From Facilibium subflavum (lineage in GTDB: Bacteria; Pseudomonadota; Gammaproteobacteria; Francisellales; Francisellaceae): 64,000 nucleotides of DNA. Position 1 is the stretch's first letter, and every line of letters begins with the position of its first letter. The notes under the pieces were generated by a model. It saw only the letters and a program-made list of their open reading frames with translations. It had not been told where the DNA came from and did not search any database. The DNA lies in the NCBI RefSeq assembly GCF_003574485.1, contig NZ_QLIT01000048.1, positions 20,282-84,281 of the forward strand, in the 5' to 3' direction. This document shows positions 8,019 to 18,453 of this stretch, one piece after another. The position numbers were made by a program, and so were the translations under genes.

Positions 8019-9158
8019 ATGAAGTATCGTGATAATAACAAACCCATGCGTAGCCATATTGAACAAAAAAAACGAATTATCATTAAAATAGGCTCAGCCT
8101 TATTGGTTGATGCTGGTTATCAATTAAATGAAACCTGGCTTAATGCATTGGCTTATGATGTTGCTTCTTTAAAAGAAAAAGGGATTGAAGTTATTATTGT
8201 TTCTTCTGGTTCAGTTGCTTTAGGACGTCAGATTTTACGTTGTACGAATCGAAAGTGTACATTAGCTGAAAAGCAAGCTGCAGCAAGTATTGGGCAGATT
8301 CAACTGGCTAACGCCTATAAGCGGATATTTTATGATTATAAAATGAATGTGGCACAGGTTTTATTGAGTATTGATGACAGTGAAACAAGGCATCGTTATA
8401 TCAATGCGCAAAATACATTACAAACGCTGTTGAAGTTTAATGTTGTGCCGATTATTAATGAAAATGACACGGTAGCAACGACTGAAATCAGCTATGGTGA
8501 TAATGATCGCTTGGCAGCACGGGTGGCACAGATGGTTGAGGCTGATTTATTAATTCTTTTATCAGATATTGATGGGCTTTATAGTGCAAATCCTCACTTT
8601 GAGAAAACGGCGAAGTTTATCCCAATTGTTGATAAAATTGATGCAGATATTCGTTCAATGGCAGGACAAAGCCACACAAAAATTAGCTCTGGTGGCATGA
8701 TAACAAAGATTATGGCTGCAGAAATCGCCACAAAAAATGGCTGTGATATGATTTTATGTCGTGGCAATATCCAAAACCCGATAGCCCATCTTTTAAAACA
8801 GGAGCGATATACGCTTTTTAAGGCGCAGCCTTTAACACAAAATGCCAAAAAGCGCTGGTTGGCTCATCATTTGCAGCATCAAGGACAGATTGTTGTTGAT
8901 GCTGGAACCGTTGAGGCGCTGTTGCTTGGTAATAGTCTGCTTGCTGCCGGTGTAACCGCCTGTGATGGTATGTTTAAAAAAGGCGATATTGTCAATATTT
9001 GTGATCAAAACAGGCAGGTTATTGCCGTTGGTATGGTGAATTTTAGTCAGGAAACGCTTGATAAAATAAAAGGCAAAACGCGCCAGCAGATTGAAATGTA
9101 TTTAAATAATAAAAATGTAAAAGCCGTTGTGCATCGAAATGATATGGTAGTGGTATAA
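8019..9158 (+). CDS. proB: Glutamate 5-kinase
   Basis: 379 residues: an amino-acid kinase domain (IIIKIGSALLV near residue 20, SSGSVALGR, NENDTVATTEISYGDND) followed by a C-terminal PUA domain (from about residue 290). It phosphorylates glutamate as the first step of proline synthesis, and the family is feedback-inhibited by proline. ATGs exist at 8019 and 8046; neither has a strong Shine-Dalgarno, and 8046 (MRSHIEQ) would give a more standard length. proA starts 2 bp after its stop, so the two form an operon and their products form the kinase-reductase pair. Confidence 0.94.
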   Translation: MKYRDNNKPMRSHIEQKKRIIIKIGSALLVDAGYQLNETWLNALAYDVASLKEKGIEVIIVSSGSVALGRQILRCTNRKCTLAEKQAAASIGQIQLANAYKRIFYDYKMNVAQVLLSIDDSETRHRYINAQNTLQTLLKFNVVPIINENDTVATTEISYGDNDRLAARVAQMVEADLLILLSDIDGLYSANPHFEKTAKFIPIVDKIDADIRSMAGQSHTKISSGGMITKIMAAEIATKNGCDMILCRGNIQNPIAHLLKQERYTLFKAQPLTQNAKKRWLAHHLQHQGQIVVDAGTVEALLLGNSLLAAGVTACDGMFKKGDIVNICDQNRQVIAVGMVNFSQETLDKIKGKTRQQIEMYLNNKNVKAVVHRNDMVVV

Positions 9159-9160
9159 AC

Positions 9161-10429
9161 ATGAAAACAGTACAAGAGAAGATTCAACAACAATGTCGTT
9201 TGGTCAAAGAAAATGCAAAATACTTCGCAGTAAGCACTGATGATGTAAGAAACAAGGTATTAAAAGCAATGGCAGAAGCATTGCTTAGACATAAAAAAGC
9301 CATTTTATATGCCAACCATGAAGATATCAAAAATGCGCATAAGAAAGGCTTATCGCTGGCAATGATCGACCGATTATCGTTGGATGAGATCGGTATTGAG
9401 AAAATGGCGGCAGGATTGATTGAGATTTCAAAACAGCCTGATCCATTGAATAAGATACTATCACACACAACCCGCCCAAGTGGACTTGATATTAAAGCAA
9501 TCAGTGTTCCACTTGGGGTGATTGCGGTAATTTATGAGTCAAGGCCAAATGTGACAGTAGATGCGGCAGGACTTTGTTTAAAATCTGGCAATGGGGTGCT
9601 CTTGCGTGGTGGTTCAGAATGTTTACATTCTAACAGGGCGATTATGGCGGCATTACATGAGGGACTTTTAGCGGCTGGTATGCCCACTGAGGCTATTGAA
9701 ATGGTCGCGGTACAAGAAAGACAAGCGATTGATTATCTGGTGCAGCAGGATCGTTATATCGATGTAATTGTCCCTCGTGGTGGTAAAGCTTTAATCGAGC
9801 ATTTAACCAAACACAGCAAAATTCCTTTATTCAAACACTTGGATGGTATTTGTCATAGCTATATTCATCAAGATGCCGATATCGATAAAGCAGTTGATGT
9901 TTGTGTTAACGCAAAAATGCGCCGTGTGTCAATTTGTGGTGCAACAGAAACCATTTTGATAGATAAAAAAATTATCAATATACATTTGCCAAAATTATTA
10001 GCAGCGTTGCAGGCACAAGGTTGCGCGCTTTATCTGGATAGTTTTTTGTATCAGATCTTCTCTGAAGATTTCACTTGTGAAAAGGCCTGTGAACAGGATT
10101 GGTCAACAGAGTATCTAGATGCGATCGTTTCAATAAAATCGGTTAATGGTATTCAAGAAGCAATCGATCATATTAACAAGTACGGCTCTCATCACACCGA
10201 TGCCATTATCACAGAAGACCAAAGTGCTGCTGAGCTGTTTTTTCAAGAAATAGATAGCGCAGTTGTCATGCATAATACTTCAACACAGTTCTCTGATGGT
10301 GGGGAGTTTGGTATGGGTGCTGAGATTGGTATTTCAACGGGAAAACTCCACGCCAGAGGGCCTGTTGGGGTTCAGCAGCTGACAACTTTTAAATATTGTG
10401 TCACAAGTGATGGTTCAACGCGTAATTAG
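9161..10429 (+). CDS. proA: Gamma-glutamyl phosphate reductase
   Basis: 422 residues of the aldehyde-dehydrogenase fold. It reduces the unstable gamma-glutamyl phosphate made by ProB to glutamate semialdehyde with NADPH, the second step of proline synthesis. Visible motifs are VIYESRPNVTVDAA (near residue 120), the catalytic cysteine C259 in VSICGATETIL, and C-terminal FGMGAEIGISTGKLHARGP. It follows proB with a 2-bp gap, so expression is coupled. No proC was seen in the window. Confidence 0.95.
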   Translation: MKTVQEKIQQQCRLVKENAKYFAVSTDDVRNKVLKAMAEALLRHKKAILYANHEDIKNAHKKGLSLAMIDRLSLDEIGIEKMAAGLIEISKQPDPLNKILSHTTRPSGLDIKAISVPLGVIAVIYESRPNVTVDAAGLCLKSGNGVLLRGGSECLHSNRAIMAALHEGLLAAGMPTEAIEMVAVQERQAIDYLVQQDRYIDVIVPRGGKALIEHLTKHSKIPLFKHLDGICHSYIHQDADIDKAVDVCVNAKMRRVSICGATETILIDKKIINIHLPKLLAALQAQGCALYLDSFLYQIFSEDFTCEKACEQDWSTEYLDAIVSIKSVNGIQEAIDHINKYGSHHTDAIITEDQSAAELFFQEIDSAVVMHNTSTQFSDGGEFGMGAEIGISTGKLHARGPVGVQQLTTFKYCVTSDGSTRN

Positions 10430-10486
10430 CTGTTTTTGCTTTACCAGTTAAGTCAAGAAATACTGTAAAATGGTTTATGGGTGGTA

Positions 10487-10492
10487 TATAAT
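10487..10492 (+). promoter_or_regulatory. Candidate -10 box for pheST-ihfA
   Basis: A perfect TATAAT lies 30 bp upstream of the pheS ATG in the 93-bp proA-pheS gap. No convincing -35 is at 16-18 bp (the hexamer there is TGTAAA), so this is tentative. I saw no leader peptide or attenuator in front of pheS. Confidence 0.35.
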
Positions 10493-10504
10493 GTTGCCTA
10501 TTGA

Positions 10505-11539
<1,035 letters not shown>

Positions 11540-11611
11540 AATACATGGCAGATAAATTATCGTTTGTATCTTTAGAAAAATAGAAATAGATGAAATTAAG
11601 GATTTAAAATA

Positions 11612-13981
11612 ATGAAGTTTAGCCAAAAGTGGTTGGATTGTTTTTTAGATGAAACATTAGAAACAAAGGCACTGGCAGAGAAATTAACGCTTGCTGGCGT
11701 AGAAGTTGATGCGATTGATGCGGTAAGCCAACCATTTCAAGGTGTTGTTGTTGGCCAGATTATTACGATAAAAAAACATCCAGATGCGGATAAATTAAAT
11801 ATTTGTGAAGTTGATGTTAACCAAGAGAATTTATTGACAATTGTCTGTGGTGCTTCGAATATTTATGAAGGAATGAAAGCGCCTGTTGCTTTGATTGGTG
11901 CGGTACTTCCAGGTGATTTTAAAATCAAAAAAAGCAAGCTTCGTGGCCAGGAATCTTTTGGCATGCTGTGCTCGGCAAAGGAGCTGACAATCGCTGAGGA
12001 TGCTGAAGGGTTGCTTGAGCTGCCTGAAGAAGCACCTGTTGGTGCTGATATTCGCGAGTATTTAGCGCTTGATGATGTTAGCATTGAAGTGGATTTAACG
12101 CCTAATCGAGCGGATTGTTTAAGTGTTTATGGGATTGCCAGGGAAGTATCGGCTTTAACGGGGATTCATTTAAAACCATTAGAAATCATACCGCAGCCTT
12201 TTGTTACTGAAAAGACAAAGAAAATCACCTTGCAGGCAACAAAAGCCTGTCCGCAGTATTATGGACGTTTAATAGAAAATATTAACCTTGATGCTAAAAC
12301 ACCTTTATGGATGCAAGAACGCCTGCGCCGAAGCGGGCTTCGACCGGTGTCTGTGATCGTGGATATTACCAATTATGTATTGTTAGAACTTGGTCAGCCA
12401 ATGCATGCTTTTGATGCAGATAAATTAGGTGATGAGATTTATATCCGCTTTGCTAAAGAAGCTGAAGAAATTGTTTTGCTTGATGAAACAAAGGTGACGC
12501 TTTTAGAGGGTACACTTGTTATTGCAGATGAGCATAAGCCCCAAGCTATTGCTGGTGTAATGGGTGGTTTAGATTCTTGTGTGGATAATAATACAAAAAA
12601 TATTTTTTTAGAAAGTGCTTATTTTGCACCTGAATATGTTGCGGGGAAAGCCAGAAAATATGGTTTGCATACGGATTCATCTCATCGTTATGAACGTGGC
12701 GTTGATCCAATGCTTGCCAAACAGGCTATTGAATATGCAACAGCACTGATTACTGATATTGCAGGAGGTAAACCAGCAAAAGTATCGATGGCATCCGATT
12801 TTACTTTTAATCCACCAAAGGTTAATCTGTCTTTATCCCGTGTTAATCGAATTTTGGGTGTCAGCCTTGATGAGGCATTTGTCGAAAAAACATTGACACG
12901 TTTAAACATGAATTGGCATAAGTTATCTCAAAGTAGTTGGCAGGTAACCCCACCTAGCTATCGTTTTGATATTGCAATTGAAGAAGATCTGATTGAGGAA
13001 GTAGGGCGCTTATATGGGTATCAAAACTTGCCTGTAAGTATGCCAAAAATGCAATTAACAGCGCAAACAGTAAAAGAAGGTGTTGCAGAGTCTCGATTGA
13101 AAACAGCACTTATCGATCGCGGATTTTATGAAACAATTCATTATAGTTTTATCGAGCCAAAACTTGATGCGTTTTTCTTTGATCAAAAAGGTCTTATGTT
13201 GCAAAATCCTATTTCTCAAGACATGTCCGTTATGCGACAAAGCCTGATACCAGGATTGCTATTGAGCTTTAAATCAAATTTAAACCGCCAGCAGCCACGT
13301 ATTCGCTTGTTTGAAACCGGCGTTTGCTTTCATCCAAATAAGCAAGGTAGTTATAATGAGACGCAGAAAATAGCAGGTCTTGCTTTTGGTGCATTAACGC
13401 CATTGAACTGGCAAGATAAAAAAGCAAGTGATTTTTATACGGTTAAATCAGATGTTGAAGCTTTGTTGTCTTTAACACAGAAGCCTTATCATTTTGGGGT
13501 TTGTGATGACATAAAATGGTTACACCCTGGCCAGTCAGCTTATATTTATCAAGGTAATCAAAGCGTAGGACTTATTGGTGTTTTACATCCTTCTGTATTA
13601 AAATTAATGCAAATTAAAGCAAAAGCGCCAATTGTTTTTGAGATGGATGCGGCAGTGCTTTTAGATAAAAAAGTCTCAAGCTTTCAACCAATATCGAAAT
13701 ACCCATCAGTTGTTCGTGACCTTGCCATTACGGTGAATCAAGAGATTCCAGCTCAAAGCATTATTGATACAATTCATCATGCAGGTATCAGTATGCTCAA
13801 ACAGGTTGATACTTTTGATGTCTATACGGGGCAGAATATTGCAGAAGATCAAAAGAGTATTGCATTAAGCTTAAGCTTTCAGGCAGATACACATACCTTA
13901 ACGGATGATGAAATCACAAAAATGACAGGGCAGATTATCGAGTTGTTATCAACAACATATAACGCAACGCTTAGAGCTTAG
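11612..13981 (+). CDS. pheT: Phenylalanyl-tRNA synthetase beta subunit
   Basis: 789 residues, full length. Domains in order: N-terminal B1, an EMAP-II-like tRNA-binding module (VVVGQIITIKKHPDADKLN, residues 40-150), the B3/B4 editing domain that hydrolyses Tyr-tRNA-Phe, B5, a catalytic-like domain, and a C-terminal anticodon-binding FDX-ACB domain (SKYPSVVRDLAITV onward, about residues 690-789). It forms the heterotetramer with PheS. An AAGGA sits 10 bp before the ATG. ihfA starts 5 bp after its stop, so the three genes form an operon. Confidence 0.96.
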   Translation: MKFSQKWLDCFLDETLETKALAEKLTLAGVEVDAIDAVSQPFQGVVVGQIITIKKHPDADKLNICEVDVNQENLLTIVCGASNIYEGMKAPVALIGAVLPGDFKIKKSKLRGQESFGMLCSAKELTIAEDAEGLLELPEEAPVGADIREYLALDDVSIEVDLTPNRADCLSVYGIAREVSALTGIHLKPLEIIPQPFVTEKTKKITLQATKACPQYYGRLIENINLDAKTPLWMQERLRRSGLRPVSVIVDITNYVLLELGQPMHAFDADKLGDEIYIRFAKEAEEIVLLDETKVTLLEGTLVIADEHKPQAIAGVMGGLDSCVDNNTKNIFLESAYFAPEYVAGKARKYGLHTDSSHRYERGVDPMLAKQAIEYATALITDIAGGKPAKVSMASDFTFNPPKVNLSLSRVNRILGVSLDEAFVEKTLTRLNMNWHKLSQSSWQVTPPSYRFDIAIEEDLIEEVGRLYGYQNLPVSMPKMQLTAQTVKEGVAESRLKTALIDRGFYETIHYSFIEPKLDAFFFDQKGLMLQNPISQDMSVMRQSLIPGLLLSFKSNLNRQQPRIRLFETGVCFHPNKQGSYNETQKIAGLAFGALTPLNWQDKKASDFYTVKSDVEALLSLTQKPYHFGVCDDIKWLHPGQSAYIYQGNQSVGLIGVLHPSVLKLMQIKAKAPIVFEMDAAVLLDKKVSSFQPISKYPSVVRDLAITVNQEIPAQSIIDTIHHAGISMLKQVDTFDVYTGQNIAEDQKSIALSLSFQADTHTLTDDEITKMTGQIIELLSTTYNATLRA

Positions 13982-13986
13982 GCACT

Positions 13987-14277
13987 ATGATGAAGACATT
14001 GACAAAGAAGGATTTGGTCAATGCAGTGTCACAGGGTATGGCGATGGACACTGCTGGCGCAAATCACTGTGTTGAGCAGTTTTTTGCAACCTTGACAGCG
14101 CTTTTGTCAACAGGGCATCACATACGTTTGAAGAACTTTGGCAAGTTTGAAATTCAACAAAAATCACCTAGACTTGGAAGAAACCCCAAAACAAAAGAAA
14201 CCGTTCAAATTCCGGCGTTAACAAGGGTAGCATTTAAACCGAGCGATGCGTTAAAAAAACGGCTGAACCAGCCATAA
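13987..14277 (+). CDS. ihfA: Integration host factor alpha subunit
   Basis: 96 residues of the HU/IHF family. The pheT-ihfA neighbourhood, the length, and the LTKKDLVNAV N-terminus and GRNPKTKE beta-arm tip point to IHF-alpha and not HU. IHF is a heterodimer with IhfB that bends DNA sharply at promoters, origins and attachment sites. Two adjacent ATGs allow a start at 13987 or 13990. It lies 5 bp after pheT and ends before a gap of about 85 bp preceding ctpA. Confidence 0.93.
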   Translation: MMKTLTKKDLVNAVSQGMAMDTAGANHCVEQFFATLTALLSTGHHIRLKNFGKFEIQQKSPRLGRNPKTKETVQIPALTRVAFKPSDALKKRLNQP

Positions 14278-14364
14278 ATACGCTACTTCGTGTTTATTAA
14301 GTGATAATAAAACTTACAAGTGTACTGCACTAAAGGTATAAGTTGTGTAAGGTGGGTAGATGTG

Positions 14365-15684
14365 ATGAAAAAAATAATACTAATTATTCTTTGCTGTTAC
14401 AGTTGTCTTTTTTATGCTGTGGGCGTTTTTGCGGCATCTGACAAAATCAGTGAAGAAGAAATTGAGAAACTCTCACGCAGTATCCAGCTTGTTAAACAAA
14501 TGTATGTTGAAGAGTTGTCGGATAAGGAAATTTTTGAGGCAGCAATCGATGGAATGTTGCAATCATTGGATCCACATTCAGAATACTTAAGCAAAAATGA
14601 TTTGGTAGATTTAGAGCTATCGACAACAGGAAAATTTGCAGGGCTTGGGATGCATGTAACCAAAAGCGATGATGTGATTAAAGTTATCTCCGCTATTGAT
14701 AACACCCCAGCATATAAGGCAGGCATTCAACCTGGCGATTTGATTATTAAAATTGATGACCATGTGGTCTCAGGAATGACGCTTGATGAGGCTGTTTCTC
14801 ATATGCGTGGCGAGACTGGGACAAAAGTAAAACTCACAATTTTGCGTGCAAAAGTTGCAAAGCCAATCCAACTAACCTTGGCACGCGAGACTATTATCGT
14901 TGATTCTGTATCAGCAAAACTACTTGAGGATAACTATGGTTATATTCGTATCAGCCAATTTCAAAAAGACACTGCAAAAGATGTTAAAAATCAAATTGAT
15001 CAATTGCAGGTTAAAAATAAAATACCATTAAAGGGGCTTGTGCTGGATTTACGGAACAATCCTGGTGGTCTGTTAGAAGCAGCCGTTGGTGTGAGTGATA
15101 TTTTCTTAGAAAACCCACTTTCGGTTAAGCACAAAATTGTTGATATTAAGTCACGTACGCCTGAGGAGTCATTAACCAGTTATGTCATCACAAAGGATTA
15201 TAGTAATAAACTGCCTTTGGTTGTGCTTGTTAATATGGGTTCTGCATCTGCTTCTGAAATTGTTGCCGGTGCGCTGCAGGATCACAGACGAGCAATTATC
15301 GTTGGTGAGAAAACATTTGGTAAAGGCTCTGTGCAAACGGTGATCCCTGTTTCTAGAGATACGGCAATAAAGCTTACAACAGCACGTTATTACACGCCAA
15401 AAGGTCGCAGTATACAAGGCCAGGGCATTATTCCAGATATTATTATAAAACAAAAGCAGTTCATCCAGGATGAAGAAGGTCGTGAAAAAGAAATGGTGAT
15501 GTTTGAAGAATCAAGTTATTCAAACGCGTTGAGTGATAATAATACGGCTGATAATTTTAGCCAAAAGCTTAAGTCATATAAAAAGCGTTATCAAGATGAC
15601 GATGCATTATACCTAAAAGATTACCAACTATTTCAGGCGTTGAAAATATTAAAAGCAGTCAGTCTAACAAAAAATCAAGAATAA
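14365..15684 (+). CDS. ctpA: Carboxy-terminal processing protease (S41, PDZ)
   Basis: 439 residues from the ATG at 14365, which has AAGGTGGG upstream; the frame opens earlier at 14320 but a signal peptide (MKKIILIILCCYSCLFYAVGVFA) begins here. The mature part has a PDZ domain (about 85-165) and an S41 peptidase core with GSASASE (residues 292-298) as the serine region and TFGKGSVQ supplying the lysine. Such periplasmic or membrane-associated proteases trim or degrade substrates from the C-terminus and affect cell-wall hydrolases. It is the short CtpA type, not the 680-residue Prc of E. coli. Transcription could continue into the NCS2 permease 63 bp downstream. Confidence 0.92.
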   Translation: MKKIILIILCCYSCLFYAVGVFAASDKISEEEIEKLSRSIQLVKQMYVEELSDKEIFEAAIDGMLQSLDPHSEYLSKNDLVDLELSTTGKFAGLGMHVTKSDDVIKVISAIDNTPAYKAGIQPGDLIIKIDDHVVSGMTLDEAVSHMRGETGTKVKLTILRAKVAKPIQLTLARETIIVDSVSAKLLEDNYGYIRISQFQKDTAKDVKNQIDQLQVKNKIPLKGLVLDLRNNPGGLLEAAVGVSDIFLENPLSVKHKIVDIKSRTPEESLTSYVITKDYSNKLPLVVLVNMGSASASEIVAGALQDHRRAIIVGEKTFGKGSVQTVIPVSRDTAIKLTTARYYTPKGRSIQGQGIIPDIIIKQKQFIQDEEGREKEMVMFEESSYSNALSDNNTADNFSQKLKSYKKRYQDDDALYLKDYQLFQALKILKAVSLTKNQE

Positions 15685-15747
15685 GACTTTTCAGTATCCG
15701 ATTTCATGCTACAATAAGCCCCTTGGTGAGATTAGTATCGTTCATAC

Positions 15748-17067
15748 ATGTCGTTATTAGAAAAATATTTCAAATTCTCTGAGAATAGCACAACCTGGCG
15801 CACAGAAATTATTGCAGGTATAACTACTTTTTTGGCTGTGCTTTATATTATTGTTGTCAATGCAAAGATTCTGTCACAAACCGGAATGCCTGAGGCAGCT
15901 TTAGTAACAAGCACGGTCGTTATTTCAGCATTTTCATCAATTGCGATGGGTATTTATGCAAGAAACCCCTATGCATTAGCACCAGCAATGGGTATGAATG
16001 TATTTTTTACCTATACGATTGTTAAAGCCTGGGGAATCCCCTGGCAGACGGCATTAGGGGCGGTTTTTTGGTCTGGGGTGATTTTTGTTTTTCTGGCAAT
16101 TTTTAACATACGCACCAAAATACTGGCTGGGATTCCCAATGCCGTTAAGCATGGTATTGGTGCTGGTATTGGGATATTCATTGCCTTGGTTGGCTTTTAT
16201 AATGCCGGGTTTATTCATCAATCACCTTCAGGACTTTTAGAGGTAACCGCGCTATCCGAGCAAACCTTTGTTTTTATCAGCTGCTTTTTCATCTTATCAA
16301 TTTTAATGGCTTTAAAATTTCGTGGTGCAATGTTGATCACCATTGTTATTGGTTGCTTGATCTCTTTACCATTTGGTCATTTGTTCGGTAATTTCGCATT
16401 AATTCATGTCCCCGAACATTTAATCGCATTGCCTGATTTTTCTTTATTCTTTGCGATTGATTGGTTGGGCAGCTTAAAAGTAGCTTTACTGCCTGCAATT
16501 TTTACTTTTTTATTTATCAATATTTTTGACAGTACCGGTGTGTTATTAGGACTTGCCCATACCTGTAACTGGTTTGATGATAAAGGGCAGCCAATTCGGA
16601 TTAAACAATCTTTATTAGTTGATTCAGTGGCAGCTTCCTTATCTGGTGTTATCGGTAACACGCCAACGGCAATTTTTGTAGAATCAGCAACCGGTATTGC
16701 AGCAGGTGGACGCACTGGTGTTGTTGCTGTTATTGTTGGGCTCTTGTTTTTGCCATTTTTATTTTTATCACCCTTGGTGATAATGGTCCCATTATTCGTT
16801 GTTGCACCTGCGCTTGTAATGGTCGGGTGTTTGATGATGTCATCCATTCAGTATGTAAAATGGAATGACTTGACTCAGGCAATTCCTGCTTTTGTGACGA
16901 TTGTGCTGATGCCGCTGACTCTATCGATTTCAGAAGGGATTGTATGGGGTATGGTTTCATGGTTTTTAATTACTTTATTTCATGATCGCAGGCAATTAAG
17001 TGTGATGTCGTGTATGATTACTTTTTGCTGTTTTTTGATAATGTTAAGTTCCTTGAAAGTTATTTAG
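15748..17067 (+). CDS. NCS2-family purine permease (copy A)
   Basis: 439 residues of the AzgA/YjcD-type branch of NCS2 transporters (adenine, guanine or hypoxanthine/H+ symport). About 12 membrane segments; typical motifs are YARNPYALAPAMGMNVFF, FINIFDSTG and ESATGIAAGGRTG. The substrate cannot be chosen from sequence alone. It is the first of two tandem paralogues: residues about 28-160 are almost identical to copy B also at the DNA level, while the rest has diverged. Its C-terminus ends with an extra hydrophobic stretch, TFCCFLIMLSSLKVI. Confidence 0.9.
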   Translation: MSLLEKYFKFSENSTTWRTEIIAGITTFLAVLYIIVVNAKILSQTGMPEAALVTSTVVISAFSSIAMGIYARNPYALAPAMGMNVFFTYTIVKAWGIPWQTALGAVFWSGVIFVFLAIFNIRTKILAGIPNAVKHGIGAGIGIFIALVGFYNAGFIHQSPSGLLEVTALSEQTFVFISCFFILSILMALKFRGAMLITIVIGCLISLPFGHLFGNFALIHVPEHLIALPDFSLFFAIDWLGSLKVALLPAIFTFLFINIFDSTGVLLGLAHTCNWFDDKGQPIRIKQSLLVDSVAASLSGVIGNTPTAIFVESATGIAAGGRTGVVAVIVGLLFLPFLFLSPLVIMVPLFVVAPALVMVGCLMMSSIQYVKWNDLTQAIPAFVTIVLMPLTLSISEGIVWGMVSWFLITLFHDRRQLSVMSCMITFCCFLIMLSSLKVI

Positions 17068-17093
17068 TTTAATTATATTGGGGTGAGATTGTT

Positions 17094-18359
17094 ATGTTTG
17101 AAGTAATAAAGCGCTATTTTGGTTTTGATCAGTACCAGACAAATTACCGTACTGAAACGATTGCAGGTATAACTGTTTTTTTAGCAATGCTTTATATTAT
17201 CGTTGTCAATGCGAAAATTCTCTCGCAAACTGGAATGCCTGAGGCGGCTTTAGTAACAAGCACGGTGATTATTTCAGCATTTTCATCAATCGCGATGGGT
17301 ATTTATGCAAGAAACCCCTATGCACTAGCACCAGCAATGGGCATGAATGTATTTTTTACCTATACGATTGTCAAAGCCTGGGGAATCCCCTGGCAAACGG
17401 CGTTAGGGGCGGTTTTTTGGTCTGGGGTGATTTTTGTTTTTCTGGCAATTTTTAACGTACGCACCAAAATATTGGCTGGGATTCCCAATGCCGTTAAGCA
17501 TGGTATTGGTGCTGGTATTGGAATATTCATTGCCTTGGTTGGCTTTTATAATGCAGGATTTATTCACCAAGCGCCTTCAGGACTTTTGGAGATAACACCT
17601 TTAAGCGAATCAACATTTGTGTTTTTACTTTGTTTTGTCATTCTAACGGCGCTTTTTGCATTGCGCATTAAAGCTGCGATCTTGCTAATGATTGTTATTG
17701 GCTGTGTTATTGCTTTGCCATTTGGACGCTTATGGGGGGAAAGTACACTATTAATCATACCTAAACACTTTTTTGCGTTACCTGATTTTTCACTTTTTTT
17801 TGCAATAGACTGGCTTGGCAGCCTGAAAATTTCTTTGCTGCCAGCGATTTTTACCTTTTTATTCATTAATATCTTTGATAGTACAGGAACGCTTATTGGT
17901 CTGGCGCAAGCAGGAGATTGGTTTGATGATAAAGGCCAGCCGATACGCATAAAGCAGTCTTTAATTGTTGATTCAATTGCGGCGACTTTTTCAGGTATCT
18001 GTGGTAGTTCACCGGCTTCTGTATATGTGGAATCAGCAACAGGTATGGCTGCAGGTGGTAAAACAGGCTTTGTTGCGGTTGTGGTAGGGCTGTTATTCTT
18101 ACCTTTCTTATTTTTAGCGCCATTAGTGCAAATGATTCCAATGTTTGTGGTGGCGCCAGCACTTGTTGTTGTCGGCAGTTTTATGATGTGCTCGGTTAAG
18201 CATATTGACTGGAGTGATGCAACCGATGCCTTACCCGCTTTTATTACGATTGTATTGATGCCACTGACACTGTCAATTTCTGAGGGAATTGTGTGGGGAA
18301 TGTTAACCTGGTTTATTGCTGCCTTGTTTCAAGATAGGCAGAAAATCACCTGGATGTGA
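17094..18359 (+). CDS. NCS2-family purine permease (copy B), C-terminus cut by an in-frame TGA
   Basis: 421 residues, a paralogue of the gene 26 bp upstream with the same transporter motifs (NPYALAPAMGMN, FINIFDSTG, ESATGMAAGGKTG). It stops at TGA 18357-18359. The same frame continues to a second TGA at 18414-18416 and encodes VVITVCCFLIILMSLKVI, clearly homologous to the last 18 residues of copy A. So either the gene recently lost its C-terminal tail by a single-base change, or the stop is read through. The lost part is a short hydrophobic tail after the conserved core, so transport may survive. Probably co-transcribed with copy A. Confidence 0.9.
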   Translation: MFEVIKRYFGFDQYQTNYRTETIAGITVFLAMLYIIVVNAKILSQTGMPEAALVTSTVIISAFSSIAMGIYARNPYALAPAMGMNVFFTYTIVKAWGIPWQTALGAVFWSGVIFVFLAIFNVRTKILAGIPNAVKHGIGAGIGIFIALVGFYNAGFIHQAPSGLLEITPLSESTFVFLLCFVILTALFALRIKAAILLMIVIGCVIALPFGRLWGESTLLIIPKHFFALPDFSLFFAIDWLGSLKISLLPAIFTFLFINIFDSTGTLIGLAQAGDWFDDKGQPIRIKQSLIVDSIAATFSGICGSSPASVYVESATGMAAGGKTGFVAVVVGLLFLPFLFLAPLVQMIPMFVVAPALVVVGSFMMCSVKHIDWSDATDALPAFITIVLMPLTLSISEGIVWGMLTWFIAALFQDRQKITWM

Positions 18360-18453
18360 GTGGTGATTACGGTTTGTTGCTTTTTAATCATTTTAATGTC
18401 ATTGAAAGTCATTTGATCATTAAAGTGCAGGTAAGATGTGCGAGCAATTCAGA

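Noticed and set aside
16404..16847. 147-residue minus-strand ORF inside NCS2 copy A, and similar ORFs inside copy B
   Set aside because: Antisense shadow of a strongly conserved membrane protein; composition (Lys/Thr/Pro-rich) is typical of such shadows.
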